From NCBI RefSeq assembly GCF_027925525.1, contig NZ_BSDJ01000001.1, positions 248,001 through 312,000 of the forward strand: DNA of 64,000 bases. Direction: 5' to 3'. The translations under genes and the position numbers were made by a program. Source of the stretch: Paenibacillus tyrphae. Lineage in GTDB: Bacteria; Bacillota; Bacilli; Paenibacillales; NBRC-103111. Below, piece by piece: positions 24,860-33,901 of the stretch; position 1 is the first letter of the stretch, and each line of letters starts with the position of its first letter. The notes under the pieces are model-generated. The model searched no databases and was not told the origin of the DNA. It saw nothing but the letters and a program-made list of their open reading frames with translations.

Positions 24860-25412
24860 AATGCATAATGATCCCGAAGCTCAAAGGGGAGCGGGGCTCC
24901 TCCATCCATTCGCTTAACCGTTCCCTGCTCCGCCAAACGCCTTTTTTTACACGTTCCGAGGACATCTCCAAAATTTCCCCGATCTCTTCATAGGATAGCT
25001 GACATTCGTACTTGAGCGAAACGATCAGCCTTACCTCATCGGGCAGCGCATCGACGGCTTCGAGAATCGTACGGGGGCTGAGCTTGCGCGGCTTCAGCCT
25101 GCGTTTGCCCGCGGCTTTCGCCATTTTGCACCGGTGAATAAGCATCCGGTAAGCAGCCGTCCTCATGGAACCGTTCGTCGGCGCAAACCCTTCCTCCGCA
25201 TATCTGCGAAACACCTCGACGAACGTACGCTCCACTTCCTGCGCCGCAAGCTCGCGGTCTTGGAGCAGCCGGTACGCAAGCCGGTAGATCGGATCTTGCA
25301 GCGATTCGACAAAGCTGCGGAATGGTTGAAGCTGTTTTTGGCCGTCTGCAGAAGCCGGCTGGTATTGCTTTGGATTCATGCTTTTTGCCTCCGTTCTCAT
25401 CATCTCTTCCAT
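24858..25412 (-). CDS. Sigma-70 family (ECF-like) RNA polymerase sigma factor
   Basis: A 184-aa protein with a region-2-like N-terminal half (about 30-75: FVESLQDPIYRLAYRLLQDRELAAQEVERTFVEVFRRY) and sigma region 4 with HTH at about 120-165 (ALPDEVRLIVSLKYECQLSYEEIGEILEMSSERVKKGVWRSRERL). The overall layout is that of extracytoplasmic-function factors. No anti-sigma gene is adjacent, which is unusual for the class. Start ambiguity exists (MEEMM...; an internal ATG 11 residues later). It converges on the pqq operon and shares its terminator. Confidence 0.82.
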   Translation of the reverse strand: MEEMMRTEAKSMNPKQYQPASADGQKQLQPFRSFVESLQDPIYRLAYRLLQDRELAAQEVERTFVEVFRRYAEEGFAPTNGSMRTAAYRMLIHRCKMAKAAGKRRLKPRKLSPRTILEAVDALPDEVRLIVSLKYECQLSYEEIGEILEMSSERVKKGVWRSRERLSEWMEEPRSPLSFGIIMH

Positions 25413-25463
25413 TATAAGAACGCGATGTGTACTTCAAGTGTCTTTTTTGGAAAAGCAGACACA

Positions 25464-25503
25464 AAAAAAGCAGCCTAAACCCCGATTCGTGAGGTTTAGA
25501 CTG
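25464..25503 (-). terminator. Rho-independent terminator of the mannoside operon
   Basis: On the minus strand CAGTCTAAACC pairs with GGTTTAGGCTG (plus-strand 25471-25503) and is followed by CTTTTTTT. It lies 17 nt after the GH38 stop. Confidence 0.85.
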
Positions 25504-25519
25504 CCCTGCAGCATATATC

Positions 25520-28255
25520 TTATTTGCGCTTAACGCCCAGCGTGACAATCTCGTAAGGACCGACCGGCAGAGACAGGTTCGGCTCCTCCGAAACAAGCGC
25601 TCCCGCTTCCTCCAAGACGTTGCTTTTGTAGACCGATTCCGCGCCGCGGGCCGAATGCAGCCCCAGCTCCGTCCCGGCCGCTTCCATGTTGAACCATCTC
25701 AGCATGAGATCGCCGGAAGCCTCGCTCACTTTCATGGACGAGAACGCAAGCGCGCCGCCTTCCCAGCGGTACGGGGCATAGCCCGAAGCGATCGGACCGC
25801 CGTGCACGCCGGTTTGGCAAACCGTCCACGGAATCTGGAACTGGTACGCCTCGGCAAAAGCGCCCGAAGCCGAGCCGTCGCCGCTGTGCGGAATAATTTC
25901 CATCCGCACCGTATGCTCGCCGAGGCATTGCGCCTCCGGCGTCGGGAACAAGCCCCAATCGCCCAGCTCGCTGACGGATCGAAGCAGCGTGACAGCAATC
26001 GTATTGCGTCCGTCCCGCAGCACTTCGTACTCCTGAAGCCCGAGGTTGGCGATCGTGAGGCCCGCCCCTGCTCCGCTTACGTCGACGAACGCTTGCTGAT
26101 GCTGGGCATTGCTCGGATTTTCCCACTCCGCCGCCGGCTCGTTGTCCCGCGTCGCAATCTCGAAGATCGAATCGGCGCGGTGTACGGCCGTTTCCACGTC
26201 AGTCGGGAAGAGTGCGCGCAGCCGGTGATCCTTCGCCTGGTTGTTAAAGGACGCCTGCAGCTCGACACCGCGGCCACTGCGGCTCAGACTGACCTGCGTG
26301 CGGATCGTGAGCGGCACCATGTCCTTGACACGCTGCCCTTGGCGATGCGGGAAATAGACCAGCTCCCGCTTCTCCTGCTCGAATACGGCATCGCCGGATG
26401 CCGGAACCGACCATTCGTGCACGATTTCCACCGTCGCACGGTACGGCGTATCCTCGACGATGCGGATATCCGCCTTCAGTCCTTTCGTCGTCAGCGTCGT
26501 CTCGCCGTTCGGCTGCTTATACATATATTCGTTGCCGATATCGCCGGTATTCTCGTACACGCCCAAATCGCGGAACGTGCGGCCCGTTTGCTTGTCCGTC
26601 ACGGCGAGGGAACCGTCCTCCGCGATCTCGACGCGAAGCAGGGCGTTCTCCATCACCCGGTCGCCGTTCAGCAGCGAAGCGGCATCGGCAGCCGGAGACG
26701 AAGCCGGATCGGCCGATTTGAGCCACGCGTACGCGGCGACACCGAGCGCAGGCACGTTCTTCGCCTCGAAGGTGAGGCTCACCCTGCGGCACATATACGG
26801 CTGGCGGAACTTGTCGTCCGGCAGGTCGTAGCCGAACTGCAGGCCCAGATCCTGCATCGTGAACGGTACGGCTCGGCCTTCCGCATCGACCAGCGTGCGG
26901 CCGGAGACGTCGAGCGCCTGCATGCGGCGGCTCATCTCGTCCAGCGGGAAGCCGTCGCGGAAATACAAGCGCTCCGCGTCCAGCTCCACGGTGACGACTC
27001 CGGTCCGCTCCCAGCCCGTCGTATTGAAGACGACGAGCGGACGCGCCTCCGCGCCCATGCGGGCGAAGACGGACGTGTCGATCGCTTCGGCGATGACACG
27101 CTTGCTGTCGTCGACGATCGTCTCGGCCACATGGCGGCTTTTGTCGAAGCGGGTCACCATCTCGCGGTGCACCTCGTCCACGCTGCAGCCGCAGATGCTG
27201 TCGTGCGGGTGATTCTGCATCAGCGTTTTCCAAGCGTACGTGAACAAATGGTGCGGATACTCTTTACCCAGCAAGTGCGCGAAGGACGCCAGCGGCTCGG
27301 CCACTTTCTCCAGCAGCGCTTGCCCCCGCTGATTCATCTGCTTCAAGTAAACGCGGGCGGACGCGGTATTGACCAGCGTCGACCATCCGTCCGTGCGCTG
27401 GCTGCGCAGCTCGCCCTTCACCACGGACAGCTCCCGGTCCAAGGACCGGTTCACGGCCTGCAAATAATCCGCCACGTTCGAGTGGACGAAGTCGGTGTCC
27501 GGGAACAGCTTCCGCGCCGTACGGATCGCATCGGACAAGTCCTGCTGGATCGGCTGGTGATCGCATCCGTTCATGAACAGCAGCTCCCCGGTGGAAGCGT
27601 ATTTCTCGGCATCCGCCAGCTTCCGCTCCCAGTATTCCTTCGCTTCCTTCTCGTCCGTCGGAACCTCCATCCCGTTGCAGTACCAGTTCGCGAACAAGAT
27701 GCCAAGCACCCGCGAGCCGTCCGGACCTTCCCAGAGCAGCTCGGAGAACGACGATTCGTAGTCCGAATCGGACACGGTATTGTTGAAGCCGGTCGGCTTG
27801 ACGCCGCGGCCGAACATCGCGTTGTCGATACCCGCCTGGCGCAAAATTTGCGGCGCCTGCCCCATGTTGCCGAACGTGTCGGGGAAATAGCCGACCTTGG
27901 CGATCGTCCCGTACCGTGCAGCGTCTTGATGCCCGATCTGCAGATTGCGCAGGTTCGCTTCGCTGCTCGTCAGGAATGCATCCTGCAAAATGTACCAAGG
28001 CCCGATATGAATGCGGCCTTCCCGGATGTACGCTTCAAGCTGCTCCTTTTTTTCCGGCCGCACCTGGAGATAATCCTCCAAAATAATCGTCTGGCCGTCC
28101 AAATAAAAGCTCTTGAACTCCGGATCGCGCTCAAGCGTATGAAGCAGCGTGTCCATCAGCTGGATCAGCAGCATATGATGCTTTTCATAAGGCAGATACC
28201 ATTCCCGGTCCCAATGCGTATGGGAAATGATATGCGCGGTTCTTTTTTTGCTCAT
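25520..28255 (-). CDS. Alpha-mannosidase, glycoside hydrolase family 38
   Basis: A 911-aa zinc-dependent retaining alpha-mannosidase. The N-terminal catalytic domain has the metal motif ISHTHWDREW (about 10-19) and nucleophile Asp126 in GYFPDTFGN. Further zinc-ligand regions appear at FMNGCDHQP (about 224-232) and SICGCSVDEVHREM near 358. The middle helical and C-terminal beta domains have full length. There is no signal peptide, so it is cytoplasmic. GGGAGG precedes ATG 28255. It is the last gene of the transporter/GH125/clan-A GH operon and probably trims imported alpha-mannosides or N-glycan fragments. Confidence 0.92.
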   Translation of the reverse strand: MSKKRTAHIISHTHWDREWYLPYEKHHMLLIQLMDTLLHTLERDPEFKSFYLDGQTIILEDYLQVRPEKKEQLEAYIREGRIHIGPWYILQDAFLTSSEANLRNLQIGHQDAARYGTIAKVGYFPDTFGNMGQAPQILRQAGIDNAMFGRGVKPTGFNNTVSDSDYESSFSELLWEGPDGSRVLGILFANWYCNGMEVPTDEKEAKEYWERKLADAEKYASTGELLFMNGCDHQPIQQDLSDAIRTARKLFPDTDFVHSNVADYLQAVNRSLDRELSVVKGELRSQRTDGWSTLVNTASARVYLKQMNQRGQALLEKVAEPLASFAHLLGKEYPHHLFTYAWKTLMQNHPHDSICGCSVDEVHREMVTRFDKSRHVAETIVDDSKRVIAEAIDTSVFARMGAEARPLVVFNTTGWERTGVVTVELDAERLYFRDGFPLDEMSRRMQALDVSGRTLVDAEGRAVPFTMQDLGLQFGYDLPDDKFRQPYMCRRVSLTFEAKNVPALGVAAYAWLKSADPASSPAADAASLLNGDRVMENALLRVEIAEDGSLAVTDKQTGRTFRDLGVYENTGDIGNEYMYKQPNGETTLTTKGLKADIRIVEDTPYRATVEIVHEWSVPASGDAVFEQEKRELVYFPHRQGQRVKDMVPLTIRTQVSLSRSGRGVELQASFNNQAKDHRLRALFPTDVETAVHRADSIFEIATRDNEPAAEWENPSNAQHQQAFVDVSGAGAGLTIANLGLQEYEVLRDGRNTIAVTLLRSVSELGDWGLFPTPEAQCLGEHTVRMEIIPHSGDGSASGAFAEAYQFQIPWTVCQTGVHGGPIASGYAPYRWEGGALAFSSMKVSEASGDLMLRWFNMEAAGTELGLHSARGAESVYKSNVLEEAGALVSEEPNLSLPVGPYEIVTLGVKRK

Positions 28256-28279
28256 GGCTTGTGACGCCTCCTCCCCGGA

Positions 28280-31200
28280 CTACTCTCCGGTCACTTGGAT
28301 ATGAACTTCCTTCGGCCGGTACACGGACTTCAAGCGTCCTTCCCGGTCGACCGCGAACAGCACCGAACGCTCTTTCTCCAGCACAAACGAATACCGACGG
28401 CCCGTAACCGGGTCCTTCACTTCGACATCGGTATCGAAGGCGAATTCGGACACGAAGACGAACAGTGCGCCGTCTTGGAAAGCGAGCTTCCGTCCGTACA
28501 CGCCCGGGAATCCGCCGCCGCGAAGCCATTCCAGCTCCGCGCGGAAGCCCGCCACCGTCAGCGCGTGCTGGTATAGCATCGCAAGCGGCTCGGCGCGCTC
28601 GTTCAATTCGACCGGCAGCGGGCACCAGAGGAGCCGCCCCGAACCGAGCGGAACGTCGATCAGCTTGTCGGCTTTCGCCTCAGCAGCCTCATCCGTTCGA
28701 ACTTCCTTCGCCACCTCGGCGATCCGGCGCTGTCCGAACGAAACAGGCAGCAAGCGGCCGTCGAGCTCCAGCATTTCTTCGCGCCGCACGTTGGCCGAAC
28801 GGTAAGAGCCGACCGCATCCTTAAGACGCTCTTCCGGCTGCCAGTAAGCATCCAGTCCGAGAGGACCGGTGACGAGCAGCGTCGCTCCGGTAGCCCGTAC
28901 AATGGCGATCAATTTCGCAAACGCTTCGCTATCTATATTATGTGCGCTCGGCAGGATGATCAGCTTCGCCGGCACTTCGGCGAGTGAATCCAGATGGTAT
29001 TCCCCGACTCCGCGGAAAGGAACTTTCAGCTCGTAGGACAGCATCCGCGTCAGACGGGTCGTTGCATCGAACGCCAATTTCCGGTTGGAAAAGTCGTTGG
29101 AATACGGGAAGACGACGGCGACCTCTTCCAGCTTGCGGCCTTGGAACAAATCCCGGATTTCTTCCATAAAACGGCCGAAATCATAGGAAACGTCCGCCTC
29201 CGGCTTCTCCGTTCCGTCCGCCCGCAGCGCCCCGATGTGCGATTCGTTGGCATTGTCCATATAGAAATTAGTGTTCCAAATCCAATGAACCGCCCCCGCG
29301 CCGCCCGTCGAGAAAGCATAAGCGTATTTGCGCTCCAAAATGCTGCGCAGCTCCGTCTCCGAGCGCTTCGCCCGTCCGTCCGGCGTCTCGACGTACATGA
29401 TGCCGGTCTCCTGCACGAGATTCGGCTTATCCGGCGTCTTTGCAAAGATGCCGTCCCATACAAGATGATCGTTCAGCCACCACGAGTGAACGGTCGTGTA
29501 ATCCGACGCCTCCGCGTAGAAAAACGGCGACGGCCGCTGCGCACCCAAGGCTTCGTCCTGCCCGACGACAACCATATGATCGGGGCAGACGTCCTTGATC
29601 GCTTCGTAGAGCTGCTTCGCCCACCGGTTGTGCATCTCCATCGAGAACAGCGCGTAGTCGAGCCAGCGGGTGCCTTTTTTCCCTTGGTGCATATCCTGCA
29701 CGTTGAAGTTGATCTCTTCCGGCTCCGGCGGGACCGCCGCTTCAAAGTCCGGCAGTTGCACCGGCGACATGTTCCAGCGCTCCTGCAGCACTCCTATCGA
29801 GCCGTGCCGCTGCTTCAGCCATTCGCGGTAAGCAGCCAGCTCGAACGGATCGCGGCACGACCGCGGGCCATCGGAGAAAATCTGCGGCGGATCGAACATC
29901 GACGGCTCGTTGATCAGATCCCAGTCAACATGCTTCGTATCCTTATGCCGCGAGACGATCGAACGCACGAACCGTTTCTGCGCTTCCACGCTGCGCGGGT
30001 CGAGGTAAGGGTTGAGGCCCTCCCAAGGCTCCGGCGTAAACGAAAAGAACGTGAAGGTGATCTGCAAATCATGCTTCTTTGCCGTGAGCAGGAAGGCATC
30101 GATCGAGCGCAGCACCTCTTCGGAAGCGTGCCCGTCAACCTGCATGATGTTGCGGTACGCCGTCCAAATGCCGGTCCGAATCCAGTTGATCCCGGCCTTC
30201 CTCATCTGCGCCATGTCGCGGTCCCATACGGCCGCATTTGGCAGGAATAAAAACTTGCGCGCCACGTCCGATGTCATGTATGTCATCCCAACGACCGGTA
30301 GCGGACGTCCGTCCTTGACGAAATAGTCCCGGCCGCAGCTGACCGGCGTGCCTGTGGCCAGCAGCTTGGCGTCCATGCCCCAGAAGCCCTGCCGCAGGAT
30401 GCGCGTCTCCCCGTCCGGCGCTTGCACCTGACAGACGATATGGTAAAAGCCGCTCTGAATGTCAAGCGGGACGGAAATGCGGTGAATATTCAGCTCCTCC
30501 GTGACGTCCGCTTCAAAGCGGTGCTTCCAGGAGGCTTGTCCTGCCTCGTGCTCCAGGGAAACCGAGAATTTCCAAGCCTCGTCGCCCGCCCCGGTTCCGC
30601 GCCCGATCCGCTGCGTTTGCAGCGTAAGCATCGCCCGTTCGCCCGGCTCGTACGAAGCGTAGTTCGGCTTGATCCACAGCTCGGTCACGCCTTTGGCGCA
30701 AAACGCGGCCCATTCCTTCAGCGCTTCGGCCCCGCCCTCGTTCCAGAATGCTGCGGTCAGCGGTAAATGAAGGAACAGCCAGCGGCTTCCGACGAAGGGG
30801 CCCTTTGTTTGCTCCCAGAGCACGACCGGCGCGGCTACCTCCCGGCCTTCGGCCGAGATGCCCTTCAGCAGCGCATAAATATGCGTGTCCATCGGTCCGG
30901 CGGAGCCCATTTGATGTGGTAAATCGCTGCTCTTCGTCACATGCGGCACCAGATTCCACGTGTCCGCTATCGTAAGCAGCGCTTCCTTGCCGACCAGCAG
31001 CGGAATGTCGGTTGTGGCTGCCAGCTTCTCTACTGAAGCCGCATCGACCCGGAGCACCTCATGAATATGGAGCTGCTGGTGGTAAGCCGTTTGCTCGGCT
31101 TCGACATGCCAGCTTCCGTTCTCCGCCCGGACCGGACGCTTGAACGGCGCGCCGCCGGCGCTAATGAGCCCGCCGCCCTGCCGGAGAAAACCGAGAATCG

Positions 31201-31393
31201 CGGGCCAAGCGTTTTTCGGAAAATATGGCGCATGCAGGTTGACGAAGCAGCCGCCCTCGGCGGAGCTCAGCGCCTCCGCCAAGCGGTCCGCCGAAACGAC
31301 CTGCCCCACGCCCTGCAATTGTCCAGCATCGACCTGCATCCCTTCGCCGAGCGGAAAGCCCGGATCGTAGAAAATGACGATCGGCCGTGTCAT
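28280..31393 (-). CDS. Large clan GH-A glycoside hydrolase of unassigned family
   Basis: A 1037-aa intracellular enzyme. Residues 1-250 form a Rossmann/ThuA-like segment (IVIFYDPGFPLGEG, GGGLISAGG, ending in a beta-galactosidase trimer-like fold). An Ig-like domain follows (about 255-360), then a TIM barrel (about 375-700). Glu496 in WDLINEPSM is the predicted acid/base and Glu662 in LVQETGIM the nucleophile, the spacing of retaining clan-A enzymes (GH2/GH5/GH42-like). The C-terminal part resembles a GH42 trimerisation domain (LIILPSAHNIDSE). Its ATG overlaps the GH125 stop (ATGA). Context suggests beta-mannosidase or related activity, but this is inference. Confidence 0.8.
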   Translation of the reverse strand: MTRPIVIFYDPGFPLGEGMQVDAGQLQGVGQVVSADRLAEALSSAEGGCFVNLHAPYFPKNAWPAILGFLRQGGGLISAGGAPFKRPVRAENGSWHVEAEQTAYHQQLHIHEVLRVDAASVEKLAATTDIPLLVGKEALLTIADTWNLVPHVTKSSDLPHQMGSAGPMDTHIYALLKGISAEGREVAAPVVLWEQTKGPFVGSRWLFLHLPLTAAFWNEGGAEALKEWAAFCAKGVTELWIKPNYASYEPGERAMLTLQTQRIGRGTGAGDEAWKFSVSLEHEAGQASWKHRFEADVTEELNIHRISVPLDIQSGFYHIVCQVQAPDGETRILRQGFWGMDAKLLATGTPVSCGRDYFVKDGRPLPVVGMTYMTSDVARKFLFLPNAAVWDRDMAQMRKAGINWIRTGIWTAYRNIMQVDGHASEEVLRSIDAFLLTAKKHDLQITFTFFSFTPEPWEGLNPYLDPRSVEAQKRFVRSIVSRHKDTKHVDWDLINEPSMFDPPQIFSDGPRSCRDPFELAAYREWLKQRHGSIGVLQERWNMSPVQLPDFEAAVPPEPEEINFNVQDMHQGKKGTRWLDYALFSMEMHNRWAKQLYEAIKDVCPDHMVVVGQDEALGAQRPSPFFYAEASDYTTVHSWWLNDHLVWDGIFAKTPDKPNLVQETGIMYVETPDGRAKRSETELRSILERKYAYAFSTGGAGAVHWIWNTNFYMDNANESHIGALRADGTEKPEADVSYDFGRFMEEIRDLFQGRKLEEVAVVFPYSNDFSNRKLAFDATTRLTRMLSYELKVPFRGVGEYHLDSLAEVPAKLIILPSAHNIDSEAFAKLIAIVRATGATLLVTGPLGLDAYWQPEERLKDAVGSYRSANVRREEMLELDGRLLPVSFGQRRIAEVAKEVRTDEAAEAKADKLIDVPLGSGRLLWCPLPVELNERAEPLAMLYQHALTVAGFRAELEWLRGGGFPGVYGRKLAFQDGALFVFVSEFAFDTDVEVKDPVTGRRYSFVLEKERSVLFAVDREGRLKSVYRPKEVHIQVTGE

Positions 31394-32709
31394 ACAATCC
31401 CTTCCTTCATCGCTTCGTATACAAGCAACGAGAACAAGCTGTTGGACCATGCAAACCAGCTCCGCGTGAAGATCGTCGGGTCGTCCGCATGGAAGCCTTC
31501 ATGCATAAAGCCGGTATCCGCGTCCGTCGCTTCCAGCATCGCCAGCATTTCCAGCTTCTCCTCTTTCGTGACCGCCGTCAGCCCCTGCATCGACAGCGCC
31601 ATGTGCCAAATATAATCCGGCGGCGTGTGCGGGCTTCCGATGCCTTTCGCTACTTTGCCCTCGTAATAGAACGGATTTTGCTTGCTCAGGGCAAACCGTC
31701 TCGTATTTTGATAAATCGGGTCGTTCGGCGTCGTGTAGCCGATATACGGAATCGACATCAGTCCCGGCGTTCCGGCATCGTCCATCAGGCAGTAGTTACC
31801 GAAGCCGTCCGTCTCGTAAGCGTAAATCGGGCCAAACTCCGGATGGCGGTAAATGCCGTACAACTGAATGCCGTGATCGACATCCGCTTCCAGCTTCTTC
31901 AACTCGTCGACGAACGCCAGATCGCGGAACACCCATTCGGCCATCTCGCGCATCTGCCGCAGCGTCACGACCGCGAACATGTTCGACGGAATGTTGTAGT
32001 GGAAATCGCAGGCGTCGTCGCTCGGACGGAAGCCCGACCAGATCATCCCCGTGTAGTTCACCGGCATGCCCAGCCCGTTGTTGCGCAGCGAATCCGTCGG
32101 CACGTCGTTATTGCGCATGAAACGGTACGGCGATAGCTCGAAGTGGCGCTGCTCCGTTTTCCACAGGTCGACCGTTTTGCGCATCGCAGACTTGAAGTTC
32201 GTATCGAAAATGTCCGTCCGTTCCGTTTCCTTCCAGTACTTGTAAGCCAAGCGCATCGAGAAGCAGATCGAATCGAGCTCGAATTTGCGCTCCCACACCC
32301 ATGGGGACATTTCGGTCTCGTCCGTCGTATTCCAGTGCCAGTCGTTCGCTGATTCGTTGAAGGCGTTGGCATACGGATCGATATGGATATATTGAATGTG
32401 CCGTTTAATCAGGCCTGCGATCAGTTGCTGCAGGTCCGGGTCGTTCTTCGCCAGCGGCACGTAATGAATCACTTGCTCTACGGAATCGCGCAGCCACATC
32501 GCCGGAATGTCACCGGTAATAATGAACGTCGTTCCGTCTTCCATCCGTTTCGTCGTCGTCGCCAGCGTGTTCGGGAAGCAATTTTTAAACAATTGCAGCA
32601 GCTTGGGACGATGAGCCAGCTTGACCTCCGCCTCCGCCAGCACGTCCTGCACCGCCCGCGGCAGCTCCATCGCAGGAATCGGAATTTTAGGTAATCTGAA
32701 TTGTTCCAT
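31390..32709 (-). CDS. Metal-independent alpha-mannosidase, glycoside hydrolase family 125
   Basis: A 439-aa inverting exo-alpha-1,6-mannosidase. The (alpha/alpha)6 barrel signatures are TFIITGDIPAMWLRDSVEQV (about 60-80), the NWHWNTTDETEMSPWVWERK-type stretch near 120-140, YTGMIWSGFRPSDDACDFHYNIPSNMFA near 220-247, and the C-terminal FTRSWFAWSNSLFS. No signal peptide is present. ATG 32709 is chosen over TTG 32721 because the TTG overlaps the GGAGGT ribosome site itself. With GH38 in the same operon it supports intracellular breakdown of alpha-mannans or high-mannose glycans. Confidence 0.92.
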   Translation of the reverse strand: MEQFRLPKIPIPAMELPRAVQDVLAEAEVKLAHRPKLLQLFKNCFPNTLATTTKRMEDGTTFIITGDIPAMWLRDSVEQVIHYVPLAKNDPDLQQLIAGLIKRHIQYIHIDPYANAFNESANDWHWNTTDETEMSPWVWERKFELDSICFSMRLAYKYWKETERTDIFDTNFKSAMRKTVDLWKTEQRHFELSPYRFMRNNDVPTDSLRNNGLGMPVNYTGMIWSGFRPSDDACDFHYNIPSNMFAVVTLRQMREMAEWVFRDLAFVDELKKLEADVDHGIQLYGIYRHPEFGPIYAYETDGFGNYCLMDDAGTPGLMSIPYIGYTTPNDPIYQNTRRFALSKQNPFYYEGKVAKGIGSPHTPPDYIWHMALSMQGLTAVTKEEKLEMLAMLEATDADTGFMHEGFHADDPTIFTRSWFAWSNSLFSLLVYEAMKEGIV

Positions 32710-32799
32710 CTCGTCCGTCAACCTCCATTTTTTCTACTACTCACCGAAGGAGAAAGGAATGTTTTGGGGTCGGGTACTCACACGGCTGCAGTAGCACGC

Positions 32800-32920
32800 G
32801 GTGGGGTATCCACTGGAGGAGCGGCAGCGTTCGCCTTTGTCCGCGGGAAATATCCGCCGCCAAGCGGCTTAAATTAAAGATTTCCTGCGGACAAGAGCGA
32901 CCGGAAGTGGATACCCCACC
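32800..32920. repeat. Dispersed palindromic element, core-only copy C
   Basis: A 121-bp palindromic core sharing GGTGGGGTATCCACTGGAG and its closing complement with copies A and B but diverged inside (for example GTCCGCGGGAAATATCCGCC). Compensating changes keep the nested stems paired: the left GTCCGCGGGAAA faces TTTCCTGCGGAC. It lacks the outer TGTTGAGAAAGTGGTC arms and flanking duplicated hairpins. It sits between the LplC-like permease and GH125 genes, inside an operon, where it would be transcribed. Confidence 0.8.
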
Positions 32921-32953
32921 GCCCGCCGCCGCCGTTTGCCCGATAAAACTTCC

Positions 32954-33880
32954 TTACTCCTTCACCGCACCAACCGTCAACCCTTGAATAAAATACCGTT
33001 GGAAGAACGGGTACGCGAACACAATCGGCCCCGTCGCCAGGACGACCATCGCCATCCGCGACGTATCCTGCGGCAGCGATTGCAGCACGGCTACGCCCAT
33101 CGACGGGTTGCTCGTATTTTGCAAAATAAACTGCATGCTCGTCTCGATCCGCATCAGCATGGATTGCAGCGGCACCAAGCTCGGCTTGTCAATATAGAGC
33201 AGCGCGTTGAACCAGTCGTTCCAGTACCCGAGGGTGCTGAACAAGCCGATCGTCGCGAGCCCCGGAAGCGATAAGGGCAGAACCAGGCGGAAGAAAATCC
33301 CGAATTCGCCCGCACCGTCGATTTTTCCCGATTCGATAATGGCATCCGGTACGCTCGTAGAGAAGAACGTCCGCATAATCATGATGTAGAAGGCGTTCAC
33401 GGCCAGCGGCAGAATGAGTCCCCAGATGGAGTCCTTCAGTCCAAGCAGCTGCGTGACGACGATATAGGTCGGGACGAGCCCGCCGTTGAACAGCATCGTG
33501 AAGAAAGCGAAAAATGAGAAGAAATTGCGGTATTTGAAGCTTTTGCGCGAGATCGCGTAGGCGAACAGCGCAATCATAATCATGCTGAGCAGCGTACCAA
33601 TGACGGTAACGGCAATAGTGACACCGTAGGACCGCAGCAGTTGATCCCCGGCTTTAAACACGTAGCGGTAAGCTTCCAGACTCCATTTTTCCGGAATGAT
33701 CCGGTAGCCGTTGCGCGCCAGCGTCCCTTCGTCCGTAAACGAAATGATCGTAACGAACACGAAAGGAAACACGCACGCAATAGCCAAAAAGCCGGCAATC
33801 AGGTTAAAAATGACGTTCCAAGCCGGAGACAAATGATGAAAATCCCGGCTTCGTTTCATCGTTCGCGCAGACACGGTCAT
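32954..33880 (-). CDS. Carbohydrate ABC transporter permease, LplC-like (mannoside locus)
   Basis: A 308-aa permease with six membrane helices and EAA loop ESGKIDGAGEFGIFFRLVLPLS at about residues 188-209. The C-terminus QRYFIQGLTVGAVKE matches the LplC branch. The AGGAGG site is only 2-3 nt before ATG 33880 but 8 nt before GTG 33874, so translation may begin at the GTG. It follows the LplB-like gene by 21 nt. The next gene (GH125) is separated by 244 bp containing repeat copy C. Confidence 0.9.
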   Translation of the reverse strand: MTVSARTMKRSRDFHHLSPAWNVIFNLIAGFLAIACVFPFVFVTIISFTDEGTLARNGYRIIPEKWSLEAYRYVFKAGDQLLRSYGVTIAVTVIGTLLSMIMIALFAYAISRKSFKYRNFFSFFAFFTMLFNGGLVPTYIVVTQLLGLKDSIWGLILPLAVNAFYIMIMRTFFSTSVPDAIIESGKIDGAGEFGIFFRLVLPLSLPGLATIGLFSTLGYWNDWFNALLYIDKPSLVPLQSMLMRIETSMQFILQNTSNPSMGVAVLQSLPQDTSRMAMVVLATGPIVFAYPFFQRYFIQGLTVGAVKE

Positions 33881-33901
33881 CTCCTCCTTTTTCCATATGG
33901 A

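Noticed and set aside
25655-28264. An 869-codon open frame on the plus strand
   Set aside because: It lies wholly opposite the GH38 gene, has no ribosome site, and its translation is arginine-rich with no motif; an effect of GC-rich codon use.
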